64,000 nucleotides of DNA from Burkholderia lata (GTDB taxonomy: Bacteria > Pseudomonadota > Gammaproteobacteria > Burkholderiales > Burkholderiaceae). How positions within the stretch are numbered: position 1 is the first letter of the stretch; every line of letters starts with the position of its first letter. A program made the translations under genes and the position numbers. The DNA lies in NCBI RefSeq assembly GCF_000012945.1, contig NC_007511.1, positions 1,984,001 through 2,048,000 of the forward strand, written 5' to 3'. This document shows positions 1 through 9,012 of the stretch, one piece after another. The notes under the pieces were generated by a model. That model was not told where the DNA came from. It saw only the letters and a program-made list of their open reading frames with translations, and did not search any database.

Positions 1-138
1 GCGGAGGTCGCCGCGCAAGCCGAAGGGCCTGCCGCGCTGCAGGTCGCGCCGATCGACACCGGCCTCGAAGACGTGTTCATTTACATGATGGGCCGCGCAT
101 CAGGGCCATCCGCGCCGCCCGGCGGAGCGTCGTCATGA
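1..138 (+). CDS. ABC exporter ATP-binding protein, C-terminal end (partial)
   Basis: Only the last 45 codons are in the window. The frame is open from base 1 and ends with a TGA that overlaps the ATG of the permease gene (ATGA at 135-138). The tail contains GLEDVFIYMMG, which resembles the C-terminus of ATPase subunits of ABC-2 drug exporters of the YhiH/RbbA or CcmA type. With the permease and OprM-like gene behind it, it would energise a tripartite or ABC-2 drug efflux system in the inner membrane. The nucleotide-binding motifs lie outside the window, so the family call rests on the tail and the overlap. Confidence 0.75.
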   Translation, partial: AEVAAQAEGPAALQVAPIDTGLEDVFIYMMGRASGPSAPPGGASS

Positions 139-1289
139 ACGCGTGGGCGCGCCTGCGCGATTCGTTTTCCGTCGCACGCTGGTGGAGCATCGTGCTGAAG
201 GAATTCCTGCAGTTGCGACGCGACCGCGTGACGTTCGCGATGATCGTCGGCGTACCGATCATCCAGCTCACGCTGTTCGGCTTCGCGATCAACACCGATC
301 CGAAGCACCTGCCCACCGCGGTGATCGTCGCCGATGCGAGCCCGTTCGCGCGCAGCTTCGTCGCCGCGATGCGCAATTCCGCGTACTTCGACATCGTCGA
401 GACGCTGCCCGACGAAGCGGCCGGCCGGCATGCGCTCGCCCGCGGCGACGTGCAGTTCGTGCTGACCGTGCCGGCCGATTTCTCGCGGCGGCTGCTGCGC
501 GGCGAGCGTCCGTCGCTGCTCGTCGAGGCGGACGCGACCGATCCCGTCGCGACCGCATCGGCGATCGGCGCGCTGCCGGGCCTCGTGCAGCCCGTCGCGG
601 ACAAGGACCTGACGGGCCCGCTCGCCTACCTGAACGGCCGCCCGGCCGCGTTCGACGTCGTGCTGCACCGGCTGTACAACCCCGAGGGCATCACGCAGTA
701 CAACGTCGTGCCGGGCCTGATGGGCGTGATCCTGACGATGACGATGGTGATGATGACGGGCCTCGCGATCACGCGCGAACGCGAGCGCGGCACGATGGAG
801 AACCTGCTCGCGACGCCGGTGCGGCCGCTCGAGGTGATGACGGGCAAGATCGTCCCGTACGTGCTGATCGGGCTGATCCAGGTATCGATCATCGTCGTCG
901 CGGCGCGGTTCGTGTTCGACGTGCCGTTCATCGGCGGCGTGTTCGCGATCTACCTGTCCGCGCTGCTGTTCATCGCCGCGAACCTGACGGTCGGCATCAC
1001 GCTGTCGTCGCTCGCGCAGAACCAGTTGCAGGCGATGCAGCTCGCGGTGTTCTACTTCCTGCCGAACATCCTGCTGTCGGGCTTCATGTTCCCGTTCGCC
1101 GGGATGCCGAAGTGGGCGCAGTTCATCGGCAACCTGCTGCCGCTCACCTACTTCAACCGCCTCGTGCGCGGCATCCTGCTGAAAGGCAACGGCTGGAGCG
1201 ACCTGTGGCCATCCGTGTGGCCAGTCGCGCTGTTCACCGTTGTCGTGATGGGCGTCGCGCTGCGCTTCTACCGGCGCACGCTCGACTAG
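135..1289 (+). CDS. ABC-2 type transporter permease (YhhJ-like drug exporter)
   Basis: 384 residues with ABC-2 permease architecture. There is one transmembrane segment near residues 30-55 after FLQLRRDRVTFAMI, a large periplasmic loop, then a cluster of hydrophobic helices from about residue 185 to the end. The signature ITRERERGTMENLLATPVRP lies near the cytoplasmic loop. It should form the inner-membrane channel of a multidrug-type exporter with the ATPase that ends in the overlapping ATGA. The OprM-type lipoprotein gene follows 10 bp downstream, so the three genes form one operon. Any HlyD-like adaptor would be upstream, outside the window. The substrate cannot be told. Confidence 0.88.
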   Translation: MNAWARLRDSFSVARWWSIVLKEFLQLRRDRVTFAMIVGVPIIQLTLFGFAINTDPKHLPTAVIVADASPFARSFVAAMRNSAYFDIVETLPDEAAGRHALARGDVQFVLTVPADFSRRLLRGERPSLLVEADATDPVATASAIGALPGLVQPVADKDLTGPLAYLNGRPAAFDVVLHRLYNPEGITQYNVVPGLMGVILTMTMVMMTGLAITRERERGTMENLLATPVRPLEVMTGKIVPYVLIGLIQVSIIVVAARFVFDVPFIGGVFAIYLSALLFIAANLTVGITLSSLAQNQLQAMQLAVFYFLPNILLSGFMFPFAGMPKWAQFIGNLLPLTYFNRLVRGILLKGNGWSDLWPSVWPVALFTVVVMGVALRFYRRTLD

Positions 1290-1299
1290 GTGCCGCACG

Positions 1300-2790
1300 A
1301 TGAAACCGGCTTCGCGTCGCCCTTCCTACGCCGCTCACGGCTGCACACTGGCCGCCGCCGCGCTGCTCGTCGCCGGATGCGCGGTCGGGCCGGATTTCCA
1401 CGCGCCTGACGCGCCTGCCACGCAGCGCTACACGCGCGGCGAGCCGCCCGCGACGACGGCCGCCACCGCCGGCCCGACCGGCGACGCGCAGACGTTCGCA
1501 TCGGCCGCGCATACCCCGCAGCACTGGTGGACGCAGTTCGGCTCCGAACCGCTGAACCGGCTCGTCGATACCGCGTGGCACAACAGCCCGACGCTTGCCG
1601 AGGCCCGTGCGCGGCTCGACGAAGCGCGGCAGAACCACGCGGCCGAAGCCGGCGCGACGATGTTGCCGAACGTCGATGCGAGCCTGTCCGCCACGCGCGA
1701 GCAGGTCGACACGACCGCGTTCGGCCTGCCCGCCAACGTGCCCAGCCCGGGGCCATTCACGCTTTATGACGCGTCGGTGAGCGTGTCGTACGTGCTCGAC
1801 GTGTTCGGCGGCAACCGGCGTGCGCTCGAAGCGCTGCGCGCGCAAGTCGACTACCAGGCGTTCACGTTGGACGCCGCGCGCCTGACGCTCGCGGGAAATG
1901 TCGTCGCAACCGCGATCCTGCATGCATCGCTCGCGCAGCAAGTCGCGCTCACGCGGCAACTGATCGACGCGCAGGCGCGGCAGTTGCGTATCGTCGAAGC
2001 GCGCTTCGCGGCAGGTGGCGTTTCGCAGGCCGACGTGCATGCGCAACGTGCGCTGCTCGCGCAGACGCAAGCGTCGCTGCCTCCGCTCGAGGCCCGCCTC
2101 GCGCAAGCCGGCCACCGGCTCGCGATCCTGCTCGGCGTGCCGCCGTCCGATGCGGTGTTGCCCGACCTCACGCTCGATGCACTCGTGCTGCCGCGCACGC
2201 TGCCCGTCGCGCTGCCGTCGACGCTCGCGCGCGAACGGCCCGACATCCGCGCGGCCGAAGCCGTGCTGCACCAGGCGAGCGCGAACGTCGGCGTGGCCAC
2301 CGCGAACCTGTATCCGCGCTTTTCGATTTCGGCGGGGATCGGCTCGGAACGTACGCGCATCGCGGATCTCGTGAGCGGGCTCAATGTGTGGAATGTCGGC
2401 CTCGGCCTGACGCAACCGCTCTTTCACGGCGGCGAACTGCGCGCGAAGAAACGTGCGGCCGAAGCGGCGTACGACGCAGCGTTCGCGAGCTACCGGGAAA
2501 CCGTGCTCGAGGCGCTGCAGCAGGTGGCCGATGCAATGCGCGCGGTCGAGCACGACGCGGCGGCGCTGCAGGCCAGAGACACCGCCGCGCAGGAAGCGGC
2601 AGCCAGCAACAGGATTGCCGGTGATCGTTATGCGGCAGGCGGGATCAGCACGTTCGACCTGCTGGACGCGCAGCGGCAGACGCTGCAGACGGCGCTCGAC
2701 CGTACGCGCGCGCAAGCCGACCGGCTTGCCGATACGGCGGCGCTGTTTCAGGCGCTGGCGGGGAGCTGGACGGATGGCGCGGCGGATTGA
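1300..2790 (+). CDS. RND/ABC efflux outer-membrane lipoprotein, OprM/NodT family
   Basis: 496 residues. An N-terminal lipoprotein signal ends in the lipobox LVAGC (Cys27), followed by AVGPDFHAPDAP, the usual start of mature NodT-family factors. Two outer-membrane efflux repeats with long coiled-coil helices follow (about residues 95-285 and 300-490), including RPDIRAAEAVLHQASANVG, typical of the second repeat. It forms the trimeric outer-membrane and periplasmic tunnel that receives substrate from the exporter encoded just upstream. It is separated from the permease gene by 10 bp and is probably cotranscribed with it. The length matches the family. Confidence 0.93.
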   Translation: MKPASRRPSYAAHGCTLAAAALLVAGCAVGPDFHAPDAPATQRYTRGEPPATTAATAGPTGDAQTFASAAHTPQHWWTQFGSEPLNRLVDTAWHNSPTLAEARARLDEARQNHAAEAGATMLPNVDASLSATREQVDTTAFGLPANVPSPGPFTLYDASVSVSYVLDVFGGNRRALEALRAQVDYQAFTLDAARLTLAGNVVATAILHASLAQQVALTRQLIDAQARQLRIVEARFAAGGVSQADVHAQRALLAQTQASLPPLEARLAQAGHRLAILLGVPPSDAVLPDLTLDALVLPRTLPVALPSTLARERPDIRAAEAVLHQASANVGVATANLYPRFSISAGIGSERTRIADLVSGLNVWNVGLGLTQPLFHGGELRAKKRAAEAAYDAAFASYRETVLEALQQVADAMRAVEHDAAALQARDTAAQEAAASNRIAGDRYAAGGISTFDLLDAQRQTLQTALDRTRAQADRLADTAALFQALAGSWTDGAAD

Positions 2791-2856
2791 TCGCGCGATG
2801 CGGGCTCGATGCAGCGATCGCGGCGATCGCCGCAGTCGCACGAATCGCGCGGGCAT

Positions 2857-2883
2857 AAAAAAACCGGCCCGAAGGCCGGTTTT
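2857..2883 (-). terminator. Rho-independent terminator shared by the porin and efflux genes
   Basis: A perfect GC-rich stem (AAACCGGCC / GGCCGGTTT) has a seven-A run on its left and a four-T run on its right. Read on the minus strand it is a strong intrinsic terminator 40 bp after the porin stop. On the plus strand it can also stop the efflux operon. Confidence 0.88.
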
Positions 2884-2924
2884 CATACCGCATGCCGTAA
2901 GCGGCGCTCGCGCGCCGCGCGACA

Positions 2925-4139
2925 TCAGAAGCGGTGGATCATGCCGACGCCGAGGCCGATCTGGTTCTGCTTCGAACCTGCGCCCACGCCGTCGCCGATC
3001 GACGTCGTTGCTGCGATGATCTTGCCGCCGTTCAGCGTGTTGCCGCTCGAATGCTGGTAAGCCTCAACTGCGTACAGGCCCGTGCGCTTCGACAGGCTGT
3101 AGTACTGCGACAGCGTGACCTGGTGGTACTTGGCCGAGCTGGTGATGCCGTTCGACTGCGTTGCCGCCGTGTACGAGTAGCCTGCCGCGAAGTCCCACTG
3201 AGCAGCTGCCTTCCAGTGCAGCACGGCGCCTGCCGTGTTGAAGATGGCCGTATTGCGGAACGACGAACCCGTGCCCGGCGTGTACTGGACGTTCGAGTAC
3301 GACGCCGAAATGTCCCATGCCGGCGTGAACTGGTAGCCCGCCGTCACGGCGATACGCTGCTGCGATTGCGCCGTGGCGTAGCCGTTGTTGATCGACGAAA
3401 CAGCCGGCTGGTTGCCGTCGCCCGATGCCGTCAGACCGTTCTGGACCGTCGAGTTCGCGCCCCACACGCCGCCGCCGAGCGTTGCGTTGTTGATCTTCTG
3501 GTAGCCGACCGCGATGCCTGCCGGGCCGTTCAGGTACTGGATCGCCGCGCTCCACGTCGAGCCGCGGTTCGTCGCGCCTGCGACGCCGCCGAACGAGTAC
3601 GAACCGCCGACCGTGAAGCCGTAGAACTTCGGCGACATGTAGACGAGCGAGTTGTTCGCGCGGTAGCTGGTATCCAGCGAGTCGATATCGCCCGGGTGCG
3701 CGCCGTAGTAGCCCGTCAGCCAGGTCGTCGGGCTGTACGGCGACAGCAGCGTGTAGTACGCGGTGTACTGGCGGCCAGCCGTCAGCGTACCGTACGTGTT
3801 GTTGGTCAGGCCGACCCACGCTTGACGCGTGAAGATGCCGTTGGTCCACTGCGACGAGCCGTTAGCCGTGTTGACGCCGGCTTCCAACTGGAAAATCGCC
3901 TTCGTGCCGCCGCCGAGATCTTCGCTGCCCTTCAGGCCGAAGCGGCTGCCTGCCCACACGCCGGTGGACATCTGCACCTTCGAGTGACCACCCGTGGTCG
4001 CGCCAGTCGCCGACGAGTTGTTCTGGTAAGCCAGACCGTTATCGACGATACCGTACAGGGTCACGCTGCTTTGAGCGTGGGCGGCGGTAGCGGCTGCAAG
4101 GCCAGCTGCCGTCATGGCGACAGCGACGCGCTTTTTCAT
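2925..4139 (-). CDS. Gram-negative porin, OmpC/Burkholderia type
   Basis: 404 residues. A signal peptide (MKKRVAVAMTAAGLAAATAAHA) is followed by QSSVTLYGIVDNGLAYQNN, the standard start of Burkholderia 16-strand porins. Further family marks are SRFGLKGSEDLGGGTKAIFQLE and the closing strand GVGMIHRF ending in Phe. It is a trimeric outer-membrane diffusion channel for small solutes. A good ribosome site (GGACGGAGA) lies upstream of ATG 4139, and the strong terminator downstream isolates it as a single-gene transcript. Specificity cannot be inferred. Confidence 0.95.
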   Translation of the reverse strand: MKKRVAVAMTAAGLAAATAAHAQSSVTLYGIVDNGLAYQNNSSATGATTGGHSKVQMSTGVWAGSRFGLKGSEDLGGGTKAIFQLEAGVNTANGSSQWTNGIFTRQAWVGLTNNTYGTLTAGRQYTAYYTLLSPYSPTTWLTGYYGAHPGDIDSLDTSYRANNSLVYMSPKFYGFTVGGSYSFGGVAGATNRGSTWSAAIQYLNGPAGIAVGYQKINNATLGGGVWGANSTVQNGLTASGDGNQPAVSSINNGYATAQSQQRIAVTAGYQFTPAWDISASYSNVQYTPGTGSSFRNTAIFNTAGAVLHWKAAAQWDFAAGYSYTAATQSNGITSSAKYHQVTLSQYYSLSKRTGLYAVEAYQHSSGNTLNGGKIIAATTSIGDGVGAGSKQNQIGLGVGMIHRF

Positions 4140-4629
4140 TGATTCTCCGTCCTCAAAGAATGTTTCTTTTGTGGTGTGGTTTTATGACCTGACACATGTG
4201 CGAGTACATGTCGGCGCAATTCTGACGGATTACCGATTATTTCCCAACACGCGCAGTCGGTCATCGTATGATCGACGCAACGCACGGGTTCACCAAGCGG
4301 TTACATAACACCTGAAAACGCTTACGCGGCGGGCCTCTCCGGCATTTCCCGGTGAAAACCCTAGCTTTACATTTTTACGGGTGCAACGCGACCGTCGGAT
4401 GTCGTCAGATGCCTTCGACAAGACACATCTTACAAATGCGCGACCGCGGCAGACGCCACGATTCACGCCGCCGCGAAGGATCGCTGACGTTCATGACACC
4501 CACGTTTCGCCACACGAAATAATGAAAACGTTTTTAGTCGACGCGTGGGAGATCGAATGGTGATGGCCCGGCGAACGCGGGCCGAGGGGCGATGCCGGCA
4601 CCTGTCGTGCCGGCATCGTTCAGTGCAAT
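4140..4629. other. Gene-free interval upstream of the porin
   Basis: About 490 bp without a supported gene. The part near 4150-4300 is A+T-richer than its surroundings and should hold the porin promoter. Two copies of the self-complementary hexamer ACATGT lie at 4194-4199 and 4206-4211, 12 bp apart on centres, which could be a regulator site. A short frame at 4381-4563 has no ribosome site or family signature and is not called. Confidence 0.5.
4591..4617 (-). terminator. Hairpin after the squalene/phytoene synthase gene
   Basis: A perfect 11-bp stem (GATGCCGGCAC / GTGCCGGCATC) with a 5-nt loop starts 13 bp beyond the stop of the minus-strand gene. No T-run follows, so it may be a weak or factor-assisted terminator. 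Confidence 0.5.
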
Positions 4630-5694
4630 TCAGCGCGTGGCCGGCTGCACGAGATGCGCGCTCACGGCGTCGGCGAGCGCGGTCATGCGCGCGCGAATCG
4701 CGGTGTTCGAGCCGACCAGCGCGAGCGACGACGCCATGATCCGGTAGACGCGCTTTCTCGGCACCTTGGCCGGCTTCACCGGATCGAGCCACGCCGCGTG
4801 GCCGGCCAGCAGCTCGAGCGTTTCGAGGCCGATCATGATCGGCCACAGGCACGCGAGCCGCAGCCGCACGAAGCGGCGCGGGATCGCCAGCGTATACAGG
4901 CACGCGTCGCGATACTGGTCGAGCGTCACGCGCAGCAGGTCGACGAGCACGCCGCGCGCGCGCGCCGACGCATCGGGCGCCATCAGGTCGGAGACGACGA
5001 GCCCGTGCGCGCCCAGCACGTCGTCGGGCAGGTAGCAGCGGCCGATGCGCAGATCCTTCCCGCAGTCGCGCAGGATGTTGGTCATCTGCAGCGCCTTGCC
5101 GAAACGGATGCCCTTCTCGCACATGTCCGGCAGGTTCCAGCCGCGCGCGGCCGGCGTGTGCATGCCCGTCATGTCGGTCCAGAACTCGCCCACGCAGCCG
5201 GCGACGAGATACGTATAGCGGTCGAGTTCGCCGCGCGTCGGCAGCGACGTGACGCGCCCCGACTGCTCGTCGGGGAACGTGCGCAGGTCGAATACCATCC
5301 CCGCCGTCAGCGTCGCGACGACCTTGCGGATCGATGCGCGGTCGGCGTCCGGCTGCGTGCGCAGCAGCGCGAGCATCGGCTCCACCGAGCCGAGCAGCAC
5401 GTGTTCGTGCGAATCGGTCTGCATCCGCGTCACGTCCTCGAGCGCACGCGACAGCGCGACGCCGTCGCCGAGCCGCTCGACCTCGTCGCGCAGGTCGGTC
5501 AGCAACGCCGCCCGGCGATCGGGGGCGACGAGCGCCGTGTCGGCGATCGTGTCGGCCGCGCGCGCGAGCAGGTACGCCAGGCCGACCGGGTCGCGCATGC
5601 CGTCGGGCAGCACGCGCAGCGTCAGGTAGAAGGAGCGGGAAACGTTCTTCAGCAGGTCGCCGAGCAGGAAAGCGGAATCGGTTCGAGTCGTCAT
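4630..5694 (-). CDS. Squalene/phytoene synthase family protein (probable squalene synthase)
   Basis: 354 residues from ATG 5694, where the family homology begins (MTTRTDSAFLLGDLLKNVSRSFYLTLR). The frame stays open upstream, but that part is Pro/Arg/Gly-rich and not family-like. Two prenyl-diphosphate-binding DxxxD motifs are visible: DTIAD at about residues 48-52, and RDCGKD inside MTNILRDCGKDLRIGRCYLP. These enzymes condense two C15 or C20 isoprenyl diphosphates head to head. In Burkholderia the product is most likely squalene for hopanoids. No hpnC, hpnE or shc partner is adjacent, so the pathway assignment is inference. Confidence 0.82.
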   Translation of the reverse strand: MTTRTDSAFLLGDLLKNVSRSFYLTLRVLPDGMRDPVGLAYLLARAADTIADTALVAPDRRAALLTDLRDEVERLGDGVALSRALEDVTRMQTDSHEHVLLGSVEPMLALLRTQPDADRASIRKVVATLTAGMVFDLRTFPDEQSGRVTSLPTRGELDRYTYLVAGCVGEFWTDMTGMHTPAARGWNLPDMCEKGIRFGKALQMTNILRDCGKDLRIGRCYLPDDVLGAHGLVVSDLMAPDASARARGVLVDLLRVTLDQYRDACLYTLAIPRRFVRLRLACLWPIMIGLETLELLAGHAAWLDPVKPAKVPRKRVYRIMASSLALVGSNTAIRARMTALADAVSAHLVQPATR

Positions 5695-6068
5695 GGGTCG
5701 GGAAAAATCGGCCGGCGCGGGCCCCGGACGCCCACGGGCACCGGGCGCCCGCGCCGGCCCGCGAGTCGCCGCATCGTCGCGCCCGCCGGACGTTGGCCCC
5801 GGTGCGGCGATGCAAAATTCCCGCAAGTTTAGTGCATCCGGCCCGCGACCTGCCTGAGACCGCCGGAAAGCACCACCCGCCAGGCGCAGTCAGCCACCCT
5901 GCCGCCGGCATCGCGCCCTAAAAATACTGAACGGAAAGGCACAAGTAATACATATGTAATTATTCGATGCGACGATCGCGTCCCATTCGACTCCGCGCGA
6001 CACGCCACGACAGCCGCACCGCCGGAGCGATCACCCCTTTCCGACTCTCGTTTCGAAGGTTCATCGAC
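5695..6068. promoter_or_regulatory. Divergent promoter region, synthase / phosphodiesterase
   Basis: 374 bp between divergent genes. The A+T-rich core near 5925-5965 contains the perfect palindrome TACATATGTA at 5949-5958 and is the likely promoter of the phosphodiesterase. No coding signal is seen. The segment 5700-5820 is very G+C-rich and is the in-frame leader of the synthase gene. Confidence 0.4.
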
Positions 6069-7214
6069 ATGCTCTTCAAGCGCCCGACCACCCTGCGCTA
6101 CGTTCCGTTCGCCTGTGCCGCCGCGTTCCTGCTCGCTGCTTGCGGCGGCGACGACGATGTCGCATCCGATCCCACCCAGCCAATTTCCGCGAAGGTCCAG
6201 GTGGTCGGCCATCGCGGCGCAAGCGCGCTGCGCCCCGAACACACGCTCGCGTCGTACCGCAAGGCGGTCGAGGACGGCGCGGACGTAATCGAGCCCGACC
6301 TCGTATCGACCCGCGACGGCGTGCTGGTCGCGCGTCACGAAAACGAGATCTCGGGCACGACGAACGTGTCGACGCTGCCGCAGTTCGCGAGCCGCAAGGC
6401 GACCAAGACGATCGACGGCGCGGAGCTGACCGGCTGGTTCACCGAGGATTTCACGCTCGCCGAGCTGAAGACGCTGCGCGCCCGCGAGCGCATTCCGCAG
6501 GTGCGCCCCGCGAACACCGCGTACAACGACCAGTTCGAGATTCCGACGTTCGACGAGATCGTCGCGCTCGCGAAGCAGCTGTCCGCGCAGACCGGCCGCA
6601 CGATCCACCTGTATCCGGAAACCAAGCATCCGACCTACTTCCAGTCGATCGGCCTGCCGCTCGAGGACCGTCTCGTCGATGCGCTGCTGAAGGATTCGTA
6701 CACGGCGCGCACGGCGACCGTCTACATCCAGTCGTTCGAGGTCGCGAACCTGAAGACGATCCGCAACCGGATCAAGTCGAGCCAGCCGAACTGGAAGCTC
6801 GTGCAGCTGATGGACGAAGCCGGCCAGCGCCCGTACGACTTCGTGAAGGCGAACGACAAGCGCACCTACGGCGACCTGTCGACGCGTGACGGCATGCGCG
6901 AGGTCGCGACCTATGCGAACGGCGTCGGCCCGTACAAGACGTCGATCATCGCGGTCGCCGCGGACGGCACGCTGCAGCAGCCGACGCCGTACGTGCGCTA
7001 CGCGCACGAGGCCGGCCTCGTCGTGCATCCGTACACGTTCCGCCCGGAGAACAACTTCCTGCCCGCGTCGTTGAAGGACGGCGGCACGCCGGCCACGCGC
7101 AACACGGCCGGCTCGGTGCGCGAGATCCAGGCGTACCTGCGCGCGGGCATCGACGGCTTCTTCACCGACGATCCGGCCGTCGGCCGCACGGCGGTCGATA
7201 CGTTCAAGCGCTGA
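6069..7214 (+). CDS. Periplasmic glycerophosphodiester phosphodiesterase lipoprotein (GlpQ-like)
   Basis: 381 residues from ATG 6069, preceded by GAAGG. The N-terminus is a lipoprotein signal with lipobox LAAC (Cys25). The GDPD TIM-barrel follows with its catalytic set: GHRGAS (His48, Arg49), Glu57, IEPDL (Glu75, Asp77) and RHEN (His90). It hydrolyses glycerophosphodiesters from phospholipids to glycerol-3-phosphate plus an alcohol, here tethered to a membrane facing the periplasm. Several in-frame ATGs exist upstream, but only this start gives a signal peptide. It stands alone between divergent and convergent neighbours. Confidence 0.92.
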   Translation: MLFKRPTTLRYVPFACAAAFLLAACGGDDDVASDPTQPISAKVQVVGHRGASALRPEHTLASYRKAVEDGADVIEPDLVSTRDGVLVARHENEISGTTNVSTLPQFASRKATKTIDGAELTGWFTEDFTLAELKTLRARERIPQVRPANTAYNDQFEIPTFDEIVALAKQLSAQTGRTIHLYPETKHPTYFQSIGLPLEDRLVDALLKDSYTARTATVYIQSFEVANLKTIRNRIKSSQPNWKLVQLMDEAGQRPYDFVKANDKRTYGDLSTRDGMREVATYANGVGPYKTSIIAVAADGTLQQPTPYVRYAHEAGLVVHPYTFRPENNFLPASLKDGGTPATRNTAGSVREIQAYLRAGIDGFFTDDPAVGRTAVDTFKR

Positions 7215-7224
7215 CCCGCACCGT

Positions 7225-7259
7225 GACCGGGCGCGACGCACGACGCGCCGCACCCGGTC
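7225..7259. terminator. Hairpin between convergent genes
   Basis: A GACCGGG / CCCGGTC outer stem with a GCGCG / CGCGC inner pairing lies between the phosphodiesterase and rhodanese stops. There is no T-run. It may serve both directions. Confidence 0.4.
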
Positions 7260-7271
7260 GCATCGCATCGG

Positions 7272-8900
7272 TCAGATCACGTTGAAGTGATGCGTGCCGT
7301 CCCGCTTCAACTGATCGACCAGCCCGTACTCCCAGTCGAGATACGCCTGCATTGCGGCCGCCGCGTTGTCGGTGCCTTCGTACGGGCGCCGGTAGCGGTC
7401 GACACGCGGTGACGCCAGATGCGTCTCGCCGCTTTCGAGCGGCAGCCCGGCCTCGATCCACGCGGCCGTGCCACCGGTGAGCACCGAGATTTCAGCCGAA
7501 GCCGGCAGCAGCGCGCGGGCGTCGTCCGCCGCGAACCGCGCCAGCAGGCTCGATCCGCACGTGAACACATAGCGCTTCGCGGGCGGAATCGCCGCGAGCG
7601 CATCACGCAACTGCGCACGCACGGCAAACCACGCACCCGGGATATGCCGCTTCACGTAGTTCGCGCTGGCCGTCACGTCGACGATCGCCAGCTCGCCGGG
7701 TGCGGCCTCCTTCAGCCAGCCCGCGAGCGTCGCGGGCGATACGTCGGTCACGGCCGGCGTCGCCGGCACGTCGCGCGGCGGCTGGCCGTGCTCGGCGAAC
7801 TTCGCCGCACCGTCCTCCGGTTCGACGACCCGCACGTCCCAGCCCATCTGCGCGAGCCACGACGCGGTCATGTCGGCACGCACGCCGTCATCGTCGGCGA
7901 GCACGATCCGCGCGCCGCGCACGGCCGCGTGATGGTCGGTCTCCTGCACGAGCTGGCCGCCCGGCGTGCTCAAAAAGCCCGGCAGGTGGCCGGCTTCGTA
8001 TTCCTCCGGCGTGCGCACGTCGAAGCGGTACAGCGTGCGGCCCGGCTCGTCGAGTGCGGCGACGTCCGCGAGCGCGATGCGCGGCACGCCCGCGCGTTCG
8101 GCCACCGCGCGTGCCGCCTGACGGGCGTCGGCACGCTGGGTCGCGTCGATGTCGTCCGGAAAGCGCCGCGCGGCGCCGCGTTCGAGCGTCTGGCCCGCGA
8201 GCGTCCAGCCGATCGTGCCGTTACGCAGCGCGGCGACCGGGTTCGGCAGCCGCGCGTTGACCAGCGACTGCGTGCCGATGATGCTGCGCGTGCGGCCCGC
8301 GCAGTTGACGATCACCTGCGTCGCCGGGTTCGGCGCGAGCGCGCGCACGCGCAGCACGAGTTCCGCGCCCGGCACACTCGTCGACGTCGGGATGTTCATC
8401 GTCTGGTATTCGTCGAAACGGCGCGCGTCGACGATCACGACATCGGCCTTCGCGTCGATCAGCGCCTGCACCTCCTGCGCGGACAGCGACGGCGTATGCC
8501 GTTCGGCCTCGACCCATTCGCCGAACGACTTGCTCGGCACGTTCACGTCGATGAACAGCTCGCCGCCCGCGGCGAGCCAGCCCGCGAGGCCGCCATCGAG
8601 CAGCCGCACATCGGCGTAACCGAGTTGTGCGAGCTTGGCGGCCGCGCGCGGCGCGAGATCCTCGCCGCCCGCTTCGCCAAACACGACGATCGGCGTGTCG
8701 CGGCGCGGAATCCGCGTCCACGCATCGAGTTCGAGTTTCGACAGCGGAAAGTTGGCGGCCCACAGCGGGTGGCCCTGCGCGTACGGATCTTCCTCGCGTA
8801 CGTCGATCAGCGCGATCTCGTCGCGGGCCAGCAGGCGTGCGCGCACGTCCTGGTACGACGCGACGGGAAAGCGGGAAGTGGAATCGGCGAATTGCGTCAC
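7272..8900 (-). CDS. Multi-domain rhodanese-like sulfurtransferase (four repeats)
   Basis: 542 residues from GTG 8900 (MTQFADSTSRF). An upstream ATG at 8981 would add 27 unlike residues and is less likely. Four rhodanese repeats can be recognised by their IDVRE/VDARR/FDVRTPEEY/VDVT openings, at about residues 15-120, 140-240, 275-375 and 385-490. Repeats 2 and 4 keep the persulfide cysteine (CAGRTRS, Cys200; CGSSLLA, Cys448). Repeats 1 and 3 lack it (GEAGGED and ADDDGVR). Such proteins move sulfane sulfur between thiols. The gene lies 112 bp after cysteine dioxygenase in the same direction, which points to handling of sulfur released from cysteine or another thiol. Confidence 0.88.
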   Translation of the reverse strand: MTQFADSTSRFPVASYQDVRARLLARDEIALIDVREEDPYAQGHPLWAANFPLSKLELDAWTRIPRRDTPIVVFGEAGGEDLAPRAAAKLAQLGYADVRLLDGGLAGWLAAGGELFIDVNVPSKSFGEWVEAERHTPSLSAQEVQALIDAKADVVIVDARRFDEYQTMNIPTSTSVPGAELVLRVRALAPNPATQVIVNCAGRTRSIIGTQSLVNARLPNPVAALRNGTIGWTLAGQTLERGAARRFPDDIDATQRADARQAARAVAERAGVPRIALADVAALDEPGRTLYRFDVRTPEEYEAGHLPGFLSTPGGQLVQETDHHAAVRGARIVLADDDGVRADMTASWLAQMGWDVRVVEPEDGAAKFAEHGQPPRDVPATPAVTDVSPATLAGWLKEAAPGELAIVDVTASANYVKRHIPGAWFAVRAQLRDALAAIPPAKRYVFTCGSSLLARFAADDARALLPASAEISVLTGGTAAWIEAGLPLESGETHLASPRVDRYRRPYEGTDNAAAAMQAYLDWEYGLVDQLKRDGTHHFNVI

Positions 8901-9012
8901 GGTGTCTCTGTCTTGAATGCGTTGAAGTCGGTGAAGAAAGCGGAACGGATGAATCTTGAGCCCGCCGACGCGTGCCGGCAACCGGCCGCGCCCGCGGGCG
9001 TTGCATCAGGCG

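Noticed and set aside
2934..4142. 402-codon plus-strand frame antisense to the porin
   Set aside because: The porin on the other strand has a signal peptide, strand pattern and terminator; this frame is Arg/Val-rich shadow coding.
4381..4563. 60-codon frame between the porin and synthase genes
   Set aside because: No ribosome site, no family signature, in a promoter region.
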